A stretch of DNA of 9,707 nucleotides from Gammaproteobacteria bacterium (GCA_010031985.1 RGYP01000047.1:1-9707); one strand, 5' to 3'. Shown: positions 1-6,687, counted from the first letter of the stretch. Notes: generated by a model from the letters alone, not told the origin. Program-made: numbers and translations.

Positions 1-2239
1 TGACCTTGCGCCAGCCGCGCGGCAACACCGCGCCGCGCTGGGCGCGAGCGCCCTTGTAATCTTTGAGATCACCCCAGGCGAGCGTCATCGAACGATCGCC
101 GGTGTGCACGATCAGCGAGCCGCCCGGCTCGACTGCAGCGACACCGACCACGACCTCGGCCCGCTCGAGTGCCAAAGCATTCGGAATGTTGAAGAGCTTG
201 TTGCCCTTGCCACGCGGCATTTCGGGCACTTCGGTGACCGGGAAGGCGAGCAGACGGCCGTTTTCGCCGTCGGCATCGACGATCGAGACGCACACCAAAG
301 ATTTCTCGGACGGTACGAATGCCGGTGGCAACGCGAGCGAATTCTCGGGCGGATTGAGCACGGTCTTGCCCGCCTTGCGATCGGTGACGAGTTCCTTGAG
401 GCGCGTCGTGAATCCGTAGCCGGCATCGGAGGACAGCAGCCAAAGCCCTTCTGGATCGCCCATCATGACGCCTGTGAATTTGGCGCCATCCGGCGGATTG
501 AGCCGCCCGGCGAGCGGTTCGCCGAGTCCGCGGGCAGACGGCAACGAATGCGCGGGAAGGCAGTAAGTGCGTCCGGTCGAGTCGAGGAACACGGCCTGCT
601 GCAGCGACATGCCGCGAACCGCCGACTGGAAACCATCACCGGTCTTGTACTGCAGCGCGCGCGGGTCGATTTCGTGACCCTTGGCTGCGCGCACCCAACC
701 GCCCGCCGAGACTACGACCGTCACCGGCTCGTTGGCGATCAAGGCGGTCTCGTCGATGGCCTGCGCAGCCTCGCGCTCGACGATCTTGGAACGGCGCGCA
801 TCACCATATTTTTCGGCATCGGCCGCGAGCTCGTCGCCGACGAGTTTGCGCAACTTCTTGCTGCTGCCCAGAATGGCTTCGAGCTCTGCGCGCTCGCGGG
901 CGAGCGCCGACTGCTCGTCACGGATCTTCATTTCTTCGAGCTTGGCGAGATGACGCAGCTTGGTTTCGAGGATCGCCTCGGCCTGTTCCTCGCTGAGCTT
1001 GAAACGCTTCATGAGCACGGGCTTCGGCTCGTCTTCGCGACGAATGATCCGGATCACCTCATCGAGATTGAGGTAGGCGATCAGCAGCCCATCGAGGATG
1101 TGCAGGCGCCGCGACACCTTGTCGAGTCGCCACTCGAGACGGCGCTTGACGGTCGCGATGCGGAAGGTGAGCCATTCGCTCAGGATGTCGCGCAGACCCA
1201 TCACGCGCGGTCGTCCATCGAGACCGATCACGTTGAGATTGACGCGGTAATTGCGCTCGAGATCGGTGGTCGCGAAGAGATGCGCCATCAGCTGCTCGAC
1301 GTCGACTTTTCGCCCCTTGGGGACGATCACGAGGCGAGTCGGGTTTTCGTGGTCGGACTCGTCCCGCAGATCTTCGACCATGGGCAATTTTTTGGCGCGC
1401 ATTTGCTCGGCGATCTGCTCGAGCACGCGCGAGCCGGAGGTCTGCCACGGCAGCGCCTCGATGACCACGCAGTCATCTTCCATGGTGTAGGTGGCGCGTG
1501 CCTTGAAGCTGCCGGTGCCCTTGTCATAGAAATCGACGAGGTCCGAGCGCGGCGAGACGATTTCGGCGCCGGTCGGCAGATCCGGTCCTTTGACGAATTT
1601 CATCAGGGCGCGCGTGCTCGCCTCGGGCTCATCGAGCAGGTGGATGCAGGCCTGAGCCACTTCACGAAGATTATGCGGCGGGATGTCGGTTGCCATGCCG
1701 ACGGCGATGCCGGTGGTGCCGTTGAGCAGCAGGTTGGGCATGCGCGCCGGCAGCACCGAGGGCTCTTCGAGCGTGCCGTCGAAGTTCGGTACCCAGTCGG
1801 CCGTACCCTCGCCGAGCTCACGCAGCAGCACTTCGGCGTAGCGCGTGAGTTTGGCTTCGGTGTAGCGCATGGCCGCGAAGGACTTGGGGTCGTCCTGCGA
1901 ACCCCAGTTGCCCTGACCGTCGATGACGGGATAGCGATAGGAGAACGGCTGCGCCATCAGCACCATCGCCTCGTAACAGGCCGAGTCGCCGTGCGGATGG
2001 AATTTGCCGATGACATCACCCACGGTCCGGGCGGATTTTTTGTGCTTGGACACCGCCGAGAGCCCAAGCTCGCTCATCGAATAGATGATGCGGCGCTGTA
2101 CCGGCTTCAGGCCATCACCGATCGCCGGCAGCGCGCGATCGAGAATGACGTACATCGAATATTCGAGGTAGGCCTTTTCGGTAAAGGCCCGCAGCGGCTG
2201 ACGCTCGATGCCCTCGAAACCCAGATCCTGGTTTTGCAT
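1..2239 (-). CDS. parC: DNA topoisomerase IV subunit A (ParC), C-terminal tip cut by window edge
   Basis: ParC is the DNA-cleaving subunit of topoisomerase IV, the type IIA enzyme that unlinks daughter chromosomes; it works as a ParC2ParE2 tetramer in the cytoplasm. 746 codons are open from the ATG at 2239 to the left edge. The winged-helix breakage domain holds HPHGDSACYE (about residues 81-90) and AMRYTEA, where Y126 is the expected catalytic tyrosine. NFDGTLEEPSVLPARMPN and GTTGIAVGMATDIPPHN follow, then a tower and coiled-coil region and a C-terminal beta-pinwheel with GWVRAAKGHEID and PRGKGNK blades. I see no GyrA box, which supports ParC over GyrA, and the residues match E. coli ParC throughout. 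S86 and E90, equivalent to the quinolone-linked E. coli S80 and E84, are the sensitive-type residues. The start is supported by AGGTGA seven bases upstream. The reading frame overlaps the parE stop by one base (TGATG), so coupled translation is likely. About 5-20 residues are missing at the C terminus. Confidence 0.97.
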   Translation of the reverse strand, partial: MQNQDLGFEGIERQPLRAFTEKAYLEYSMYVILDRALPAIGDGLKPVQRRIIYSMSELGLSAVSKHKKSARTVGDVIGKFHPHGDSACYEAMVLMAQPFSYRYPVIDGQGNWGSQDDPKSFAAMRYTEAKLTRYAEVLLRELGEGTADWVPNFDGTLEEPSVLPARMPNLLLNGTTGIAVGMATDIPPHNLREVAQACIHLLDEPEASTRALMKFVKGPDLPTGAEIVSPRSDLVDFYDKGTGSFKARATYTMEDDCVVIEALPWQTSGSRVLEQIAEQMRAKKLPMVEDLRDESDHENPTRLVIVPKGRKVDVEQLMAHLFATTDLERNYRVNLNVIGLDGRPRVMGLRDILSEWLTFRIATVKRRLEWRLDKVSRRLHILDGLLIAYLNLDEVIRIIRREDEPKPVLMKRFKLSEEQAEAILETKLRHLAKLEEMKIRDEQSALARERAELEAILGSSKKLRKLVGDELAADAEKYGDARRSKIVEREAAQAIDETALIANEPVTVVVSAGGWVRAAKGHEIDPRALQYKTGDGFQSAVRGMSLQQAVFLDSTGRTYCLPAHSLPSARGLGEPLAGRLNPPDGAKFTGVMMGDPEGLWLLSSDAGYGFTTRLKELVTDRKAGKTVLNPPENSLALPPAFVPSEKSLVCVSIVDADGENGRLLAFPVTEVPEMPRGKGNKLFNIPNALALERAEVVVGVAAVEPGGSLIVHTGDRSMTLAWGDLKDYKGARAQRGAVLPRGWRKV

Positions 2240-4131
2240 CAGACGCTCACCTGCACGAGATTGCCCTTTTGCTCCAACCACTCGCGTCGATCAGCGGCGC
2301 GTTTTTTGGCGAGCAACATGTCCATGAGACTGTCGGTCTGATCGGCGGCCTCGAGCGTGAGCTGCACCAGCCGACGCGTGCGCGGATCCATGGTGGTTTC
2401 ACGCAGTTGCGAGGGATTCATTTCACCGAGACCTTTGAAGCGCGTGACCTGAGGCTTCGCCCTGACCTTTTCCTGCTCGAGACGATGCAGGAAGGCATCG
2501 CGCTCGGCATCGTCGAGGGCGTAGAACACCTGCTTGCCCGCATCGATGCGATAGAGCGGCGGCATCGCGACGAAAACGTGGCCGTTGGCCACCAGCGGCC
2601 GAAAGTGTCTGAGAAAAAGCGCACACAGCAAAGTCGCGATGTGCTGCCCGTCCGAGTCGGCATCGGCGAGGATGCAAACTTTGTTGTAGCGCAAATTCGA
2701 GAGATCGGCGACGCCGGGATCGATGCCCAAAGCCACACTGATGTCGTGCACTTCGGCCGAAGAGCCGATTTCGCCCGACTCGAGCTCCCAAGTGTTCAAT
2801 ATTTTGCCGCGTAGCGGCATGATGGCCTGAAAATCTTTGTCGCGAGCCTGCTTGGCAGAGCCACCCGCCGAGTCGCCCTCGACCAGAAACAACTCCGAGC
2901 GCTTCGGGTCGTCGCCCGCACAGTCGGCGAGCTTGCCGGGCAGCGCGGGTCCACCCGAGACACGTTTGCGCTGCACGCGCTGCGCCGCTTTCAGACGTTC
3001 CTGTGCATTTTGGATGGCAAACTGGGCGATGCGCTCGCCGGCATCGGGATGCTGCGCGAGCCAGAGGCCAATGGCGTCCTTCGCGTAGCCCTCGACCAGC
3101 TGTGCGGCATCACGCGAGGCGAGCCGCTCCTTGGTCTGACCCGCAAACTGTGGGTCGCGAATTTTGATGGAGAGCACGTAGCGCGCGCCGTCCCACACAT
3201 CTTCGGGCGCGAGCTTGACGCCGCGCGGCAAAAGATTGCGGAACTCGCAGAACTCGCGCACCGCAGCGGCAGCGCCTGCGCGCAGGCCGTTCACGTGCGT
3301 GCCACCCTCGGGGGTCGGGATGAGATTGACGTAGCTTTCGGCGAGCGGATTTTCGGCACCCGGTGCCCAGCAAATCGCATATTCGACGACATCCTGATCC
3401 TGCTCGCGCTTGCCCGTGATCGGCTCGGCCGGCAGCCGCTCTGCCTTGCCGAGCTCGTCGACGAGATAAGCGCCGAGATCTCCGGCGAAGAACCATTCGT
3501 CGGTCTCGCCGGTCGCCTCGTTGGTGAACGTGATGCGCAGCCCTGGACAGAGCACGGCCTTGGCCTTGAGCGTATGCCGCAGCTGCGGGATCGAGAATTT
3601 TTCCGAGTCGAAGAATTTGGAGTCGGGCCAAAAGCGTACCGTGGTACCGGTATTGCGTTGGCCCACCGAACCCACCACTTCGAGCTTGGAGCTCACCTTG
3701 CCGTCGCGAAAACCGATGTTGTATTCGTTGCCACCACGGCGCACCCAGCACTCGAGCTGTTTGGAGAGCGCATTGACGACCGAAACGCCGACCCCGTGCA
3801 GACCGCCGGAAAATCCGTAGCTGCCACTGTCGAATTTACCGCCCGCGTGCAGACGAGTGAGGATGAGTTCGACACCGCTGACTTTTTCTTTGGGGTGGAT
3901 GTCGACCGGCATGCCGCGACCGTCGTCGCGCACCTCGAGGGAACCGTCCTTGAAGGCGGTGACGTCGATTCGCTTGGCGTGTCCCGACAGCGCCTCATCG
4001 ACGCTGTTGTCGATGACCTCGTGCGCGAGGTGATTCGGCCGCGAGGTGTCGGTGTACATGCCGGGCCGGCGCCGTACTGGCTCCAACCCGGAGAGAACCT
4101 CGATGGCGGAGGCGTCGTAGTCTTTGGCCAT
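2239..4131 (-). CDS. parE: DNA topoisomerase IV subunit B (ParE)
   Basis: ParE is the ATPase subunit of topoisomerase IV and partners the adjacent ParC. The protein has 630 residues, the same as E. coli ParE. The N-terminal GHKL ATPase domain has EVIDNSVDEA (E38 as catalytic base, N42 as Mg ligand), DDGRGMP (D69 as the adenine-contacting Asp) and the GGLHGVG lid. The transducer region contains the QTKERL motif. The TOPRIM domain has EGDSAGGSAKQAR (E418), PLRGKILN and DADSDG (D490, D492, D494). The C terminus, MDMLLAKKRAADRREWL, is typical of ParE. It lacks the insertion found in many proteobacterial GyrB proteins, and the DADSDGQHIATLL form is ParE-like. The ATG lies only 9 bp after the DUF3501 stop. 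The nearest purine-rich stretch, GGCGG, abuts the ATG with no spacer and sits in an inverted repeat, so initiation may depend on translation arriving from upstream. It overlaps parC by one base. Confidence 0.97.
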   Translation of the reverse strand: MAKDYDASAIEVLSGLEPVRRRPGMYTDTSRPNHLAHEVIDNSVDEALSGHAKRIDVTAFKDGSLEVRDDGRGMPVDIHPKEKVSGVELILTRLHAGGKFDSGSYGFSGGLHGVGVSVVNALSKQLECWVRRGGNEYNIGFRDGKVSSKLEVVGSVGQRNTGTTVRFWPDSKFFDSEKFSIPQLRHTLKAKAVLCPGLRITFTNEATGETDEWFFAGDLGAYLVDELGKAERLPAEPITGKREQDQDVVEYAICWAPGAENPLAESYVNLIPTPEGGTHVNGLRAGAAAAVREFCEFRNLLPRGVKLAPEDVWDGARYVLSIKIRDPQFAGQTKERLASRDAAQLVEGYAKDAIGLWLAQHPDAGERIAQFAIQNAQERLKAAQRVQRKRVSGGPALPGKLADCAGDDPKRSELFLVEGDSAGGSAKQARDKDFQAIMPLRGKILNTWELESGEIGSSAEVHDISVALGIDPGVADLSNLRYNKVCILADADSDGQHIATLLCALFLRHFRPLVANGHVFVAMPPLYRIDAGKQVFYALDDAERDAFLHRLEQEKVRAKPQVTRFKGLGEMNPSQLRETTMDPRTRRLVQLTLEAADQTDSLMDMLLAKKRAADRREWLEQKGNLVQVSV

Positions 4132-4132
4132 C

Positions 4133-4156
4133 CGCCGATTTTAGGCGAAATCGGCG
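4133..4156 (-). promoter_or_regulatory. Inverted repeat across the DUF3501 stop codon and parE initiation region
   Basis: A perfect 9-bp inverted repeat (4133-4141 and 4148-4156) is separated by a 6-base loop (4142-4147). In the minus-strand transcript it reads CGCCGATTT, loop, AAATCGGCG, then G and the parE ATG. The DUF3501 stop codon (4143-4141) lies at the loop/stem junction, and the only G-rich stretch before parE is inside the stem. No run of U follows, so it is not an intrinsic terminator. A ribosome finishing DUF3501 would open this stem. This suggests translational coupling, but that is inference from layout. Confidence 0.5.
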
Positions 4157-4725
4157 ATCAAGGCCTTGCGAGTATTGTCCGCGATGGCTTCGTTGGCGTG
4201 CGAGTAGTTCGCGTGATCGATACCCATCACGAGGCGCGCACCGCCGCGCAGCGCACCGATCATGGCCTCGCTGAGCTCGAAACGCAGAAAATGCACCGAA
4301 GAGGTCTTCTCCTCGTTCTCGCGCTCGAGGTCTTCGTCAGCGATCGCGTGGACACGCGAGAAATCGGCTACCTGCACGTAGCAGCGGTCCTCGATGCCCT
4401 TGAGGCGCGCGAGGTGCTGCGGACGCGTCGCCGGATCGGCGAACTCGACCAGCAGCGTCACCTTCCAATTGCGGCCATCGGGAATGAGCGGGTTGTATGC
4501 GTGCAGCTCCTCGGCGATGCCTTCGGGCTCGAAAATACGCTCGGTGCGCAGCATTTCCTGCACCTGGTAGTGGATCGTCAGCCGATCCTCGAAAAGCCAC
4601 GTGGTGTTCGGCCCCACGGCAACCGAGCGCGATTTCTTGTGGGCGATGACCTTGCTGCGAAACGCCGGGCGCTCGCGCGCATAAGTCTCGAGCGTCATGA
4701 GATCGGTGGTGGTGAGCTTTTGCAT
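4141..4725 (-). CDS. DUF3501 family protein of unknown function
   Basis: This 194-residue protein resembles the DUF3501 family, which to my knowledge has no established biochemical role. Visible landmarks are the N-terminal MQKLTTTDLMTLE, then IAHKKSRSVAVGPNT and LFEDRLTIHYQVQEMLRTERIF (about residues 25-65), an NPLIPDGRNW segment, and a C-terminal FLRFELS and MGIDHANY. It has a single cysteine (in DRCYVQV), no obvious metal-binding cluster, no signal peptide and no clear membrane segment, so it is probably cytoplasmic. The frame stays open upstream to 4863, but the 46 extra residues overlap the iron-sulfur gene and do not look like the family; the ATG at 4725 gives the expected N terminus. 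It starts 4 bp after the iron-sulfur gene's stop and ends 9 bp before parE. Its position after rubrerythrin and the HdrD-like protein suggests a shared redox function, which is inference. Confidence 0.88.
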   Translation of the reverse strand: MQKLTTTDLMTLETYARERPAFRSKVIAHKKSRSVAVGPNTTWLFEDRLTIHYQVQEMLRTERIFEPEGIAEELHAYNPLIPDGRNWKVTLLVEFADPATRPQHLARLKGIEDRCYVQVADFSRVHAIADEDLERENEEKTSSVHFLRFELSEAMIGALRGGARLVMGIDHANYSHANEAIADNTRKALIADFA

Positions 4726-4729
4726 GGGG

Positions 4730-6076
4730 TCAGATTCCGTAGGCTTTGCGCAGCAACTTGAGGGGATGTTCCGGTTCCTTGGCGTCCTTGAGACCAGTTT
4801 CGATCTGGTGCCCCGCCATCGGACAGTCCGAGGTGTAATGATCGGGATTCGCCTTCTCGACACGGCTCATCACCGGCTTGCCGATCTTCACCGATGCCGG
4901 GCGAAACTCTTTCTTCACCGCGTAGGTGCCGTTGTGTCCCGAGCAGCGCTCGATCACGTCGATGTTCGTGTTGGGGACGAGCTTGAGCACGTCGCGCGTC
5001 TTCAGCCCGATGTTCTGCACCCGCAGGTGGCAAGGCACGTGGTAACTCACTTTGCCGAGCTCGGCAACGAAGTCGGTACGCAGCAGCCCCGCCTTGTGGC
5101 GCAGCATGAGGTACTCGAAGGGATCGAAGATGCTCGCCTTGACGGCCTGCACGTCGGCATCTTCCGGAAACATCAGCGGCAGTTCCTGCTTGAACATCAG
5201 CACGCAGGACGGGATGGGCGCAACGATGTCGTAGCCCTCGTCGATCGCCTGTTTGAGCGCCGGGATGTTGGTTTCCTTGTGACGCGCGACGGTCTCGAGG
5301 TCACCGAGCTCCAGCTTCGGCATGCCGCAGCACTTTTCCTGCGAGACGATCTTCACCGGGATGCCGTTGTGCTCGAATACTTTGACGAGATCGAGGTTGA
5401 GATCGGGTTCGTTGCGATTGCCGTAGCAAGTCGTGAACAGCACGACCTTGCCGCGGGTCTCGGCGGTCGGCTTGGGCTCGACCTTGAGCTCGCGCCCGGC
5501 GAGCTGCTTGCGCGCGTTGTTCGAGTGGTAGTCGGGAATCGGCGCATCGACCGCAACGCCGAGCGTGGCGTCGAGCAACTGACGACCCACCGCGGTTTTG
5601 TTGACCGCGTTCACGGCCTGCGCCACCACCGGAATCCCGGCGAGGCTGCCGACCACGTCGGTCGCCGAGAGAATCTTGTCGCGCAGCCGAACTTCGCCTT
5701 TTTTGGCCTTGATGGCCTTGGCGCGCAACATGAGATGCGGAAAGTCCAGGTTCCACGGATGCGGCGGAACGTAGGGACACTTCGTCATGTAGCACATGTC
5801 ACAGAGGTAACAGTGATCGACGACGTCCCAGTAAACCTTCTTGTCGACGGTATCGAGCTCGCCCGAAGGCGCCGCATCGACGGCGTCGAACAGCGTCGGA
5901 AACGAATTGCAAAGCGAGAAACAGCGACGACAGCCGTGGCAAATGTCGAACACGCGCTCGAGCTCTTTCTCGAGCGCCGACTCGTCGTAGAAAGACGGAT
6001 CGCGCCAGTTGAGCGGATGTCGGGTCGGGGCCTCGAGAGATCCTTCGCGGCCACCGCTGATGGTGCTGTTGCTCAT
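4730..6076 (-). CDS. HdrD/GlpC-like (Fe-S)-binding protein, two ferredoxin clusters plus two CCG domains
   Basis: This 448-residue protein has the architecture of heterodisulfide-reductase subunit D and GlpC. A twin ferredoxin region comes first: C46-x2-C49-x2-C52-x3-C56, then C89-x2-C92-x2-C95-x4-C100-P. Two cysteine-rich CCG domains follow. The first has C217, C249-C250-G and C291. The second has C349, C378-S-G and C418-P-M-A, so two cysteines that GlpC has (CCG and DCxxC) are replaced by S379 and A421. A mildly hydrophobic stretch around residues 139-157 could be peripheral membrane contact, but no true transmembrane helix is evident. Family members move electrons through 4Fe-4S clusters; the partner here is unknown. 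The start is well supported: AAGGAGG lies six bases upstream of the ATG. It lies between rubrerythrin and DUF3501. The glpC name is avoided because no glpA/glpB genes are present and the second CCG domain differs. Confidence 0.92.
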   Translation of the reverse strand: MSNSTISGGREGSLEAPTRHPLNWRDPSFYDESALEKELERVFDICHGCRRCFSLCNSFPTLFDAVDAAPSGELDTVDKKVYWDVVDHCYLCDMCYMTKCPYVPPHPWNLDFPHLMLRAKAIKAKKGEVRLRDKILSATDVVGSLAGIPVVAQAVNAVNKTAVGRQLLDATLGVAVDAPIPDYHSNNARKQLAGRELKVEPKPTAETRGKVVLFTTCYGNRNEPDLNLDLVKVFEHNGIPVKIVSQEKCCGMPKLELGDLETVARHKETNIPALKQAIDEGYDIVAPIPSCVLMFKQELPLMFPEDADVQAVKASIFDPFEYLMLRHKAGLLRTDFVAELGKVSYHVPCHLRVQNIGLKTRDVLKLVPNTNIDVIERCSGHNGTYAVKKEFRPASVKIGKPVMSRVEKANPDHYTSDCPMAGHQIETGLKDAKEPEHPLKLLRKAYGI

Positions 6077-6082
6077 TCATTC

Positions 6083-6089
6083 CCTCCTT
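6083..6089 (-). promoter_or_regulatory. Strong ribosome binding site of the iron-sulfur gene
   Basis: In the minus-strand transcript this reads AAGGAGG, a near-perfect anti-16S match, six bases before the ATG at 6076. It fixes the start of the HdrD-like protein and contrasts with the poor sites before parE and xseB. It lies just after the intergenic hairpin, so translation can restart independently of rubrerythrin. Confidence 0.85.
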
Positions 6090-6095
6090 GGAATT

Positions 6096-6144
6096 CAGCA
6101 GAACGGCGACGCCGGTATCGCAAGATACCGACGTCGCCCTGCTG
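6096..6144 (-). repeat. Strong intergenic hairpin between rubrerythrin and the iron-sulfur gene
   Basis: Arms 6105-6119 and 6124-6138 form a 15-bp stem around a 4-base loop (6120-6123). In the minus-strand RNA every position pairs, the one mismatch seen on the plus strand becoming a U-G wobble. Six more pairs (6096-6101 with 6139-6144) extend it after a 3-base bulge. It begins 8 bases after the rubrerythrin stop. What follows is GAATTCC and then a ribosome binding site, with no U tract, so a classical intrinsic terminator is unlikely. An mRNA-stabilising or processing element, or a partial attenuator, fits better. Confidence 0.7.
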
Positions 6145-6152
6145 CAGAGCGA

Positions 6153-6566
6153 TCAGATCGACTCGAGAGCCTTGCTGAAGCGGTTCGCGTGCGAACGCTC
6201 GGCCTTGGCCAGCGTCTCGAACCAGTCGGCAATTTCGTCGAAGCCTTCGTCGCGGGCGGTCTTCGCCATACCCGGGTACATGTCCGTGTACTCGTGGGTT
6301 TCACCGGCGATCGACGCCTTCAGGTTCGACTTGGTGTCACCGATCGGCAGGCCCGTGGCCGGGTCACCCACCGCCTCGAGGTACTCGAGGTGGCCGTGGG
6401 CGTGGCCGGTCTCGCCTTCGGCGGTCGAACGGAACACGGCGGAGATGTCGTTGAAGCCTTCAACGTCAGCCTTGGCTGCGAAGTAGAGGTAACGACGGTT
6501 GGCCTGCGACTCGCCGGCGAAGGCGTCCTTCAGGTTCTTCTCGGTCTTGCTGCCTTTCAAGTGCAC
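6153..6566 (-). CDS. Rubrerythrin-family diiron protein lacking a rubredoxin domain
   Basis: This 137-residue ferritin-like protein has the rubrerythrin diiron signature on four helices: E19 in AGESQANRR, E52-x2-H55 in EGETGHAHGH, E89 and E92 in AGETHEYTD, and E123-x2-H126 in KAERSHANRF. Rubrerythrins reduce hydrogen peroxide at a non-heme diiron site in the cytoplasm. The protein ends right after the last helix (RFSKALESI), so the C-terminal rubredoxin domain of classical rubrerythrin is absent and electrons must come from another protein. The start is taken as GTG at 6566: it gives the typical N terminus VHLKGSKTEKNL and has AAGGAG seven bases upstream. The frame is open further upstream to 6818, but that would run through the promoter and into the opposite-strand xseB. 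It is the first gene of the minus-strand series. The predicted promoter and dyad just upstream suggest tight control, possibly by peroxide, iron or iron-sulfur status. Confidence 0.93.
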   Translation of the reverse strand: MHLKGSKTEKNLKDAFAGESQANRRYLYFAAKADVEGFNDISAVFRSTAEGETGHAHGHLEYLEAVGDPATGLPIGDTKSNLKASIAGETHEYTDMYPGMAKTARDEGFDEIADWFETLAKAERSHANRFSKALESI

Positions 6567-6573
6567 GGGATCA

Positions 6574-6579
6574 CTCCTT
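6574..6579 (-). promoter_or_regulatory. Ribosome binding site that sets the GTG start of rubrerythrin
   Basis: AAGGAG in the minus-strand transcript lies seven bases upstream of the GTG at 6566. No ATG in frame lies between this site and the conserved protein start, so this site decides in favour of the GTG start. Confidence 0.8.
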
Positions 6580-6603
6580 GGTCTGGTTTGTCCTTGGGAC
6601 CCA

Positions 6604-6620
6604 GTTAGACCAAGTCTAAC
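6604..6620. promoter_or_regulatory. Perfect 7-3-7 dyad, candidate operator of the rubrerythrin operon
   Basis: GTTAGAC, spacer CAA, GTCTAAC forms a perfect inverted repeat. It sits at about +5 to +21 relative to the start site predicted from the minus-strand promoter, and upstream of the ribosome binding site. That is a typical place for a repressor operator. The TTAGAC/GTCTAA core is AT-rich in a GC-rich background. Its size would suit a dimeric regulator such as a Fur/PerR or Rrf2 type, but the sequence does not match a consensus I can name with confidence. It could instead act as a short 5' UTR hairpin. Confidence 0.55.
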
Positions 6621-6630
6621 CGGGGCGGCA

Positions 6631-6659
6631 ACTGTAGACTTCGACTTCGGGACCGTCAA
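6631..6659 (-). promoter_or_regulatory. Sigma-70-like promoter for the rubrerythrin operon
   Basis: On the minus strand, TTGACG (6659-6654) and TACAGT (6636-6631) are separated by exactly 17 bases, close to the sigma-70 consensus. The predicted start is near 6624, giving a leader of about 58 bases with the dyad and the AAGGAG site. It faces away from xseB. Confidence 0.6.
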
Positions 6660-6681
6660 CCCGCCGACCCGGGGCTTGTTG

Positions 6682-6687
6682 TATAAC
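6682..6687 (+). promoter_or_regulatory. Candidate -10 element of the xseB-ispA-dxs operon
   Basis: TATAAC matches the sigma-70 -10 consensus at five of six positions. I see no good -35 at 16-18 bases upstream. The xseB ATG follows after six bases, so the predicted start site coincides with the A of the ATG, implying a leaderless or nearly leaderless message. Confidence 0.4.

Noticed and set aside
1861..1990. Quinolone-resistance substitutions in ParC
   Set aside because: The positions matching E. coli S80 and E84 are Ser and Glu, the sensitive-type residues, so there is nothing unusual.
104..2341. A 745-codon plus-strand open frame opposite parC
   Set aside because: It is codon-aligned with parC, so its stops would need TTA, CTA or TCA codons in parC, which GC-rich genes avoid. 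The translation is low-complexity and resembles no family I know.
3010..4761. A 583-codon plus-strand open frame opposite parE and DUF3501
   Set aside because: It is in the same antisense register with parE and is explained by lack of TTA, CTA and TCA codons. No recognisable domain, and parE on the other strand is unambiguous.
4730..6076. Naming the iron-sulfur gene glpC (anaerobic glycerol-3-phosphate dehydrogenase subunit C)
   Set aside because: The domain layout is similar, but glpA and glpB are absent, the neighbours are rubrerythrin and DUF3501, and two cysteines of the second CCG domain are missing.
6096..6144. The intergenic hairpin as a Rho-independent terminator
   Set aside because: The stem is strong, but no U tract follows on either strand, and the next gene has a strong ribosome binding site within the same apparent operon.
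4697..6178. A 493-codon plus-strand open frame opposite the iron-sulfur gene
   Set aside because: It is codon-aligned with the iron-sulfur gene on the other strand and is explained by the same codon avoidance. The protein is rich in R, H, V and E without motifs.
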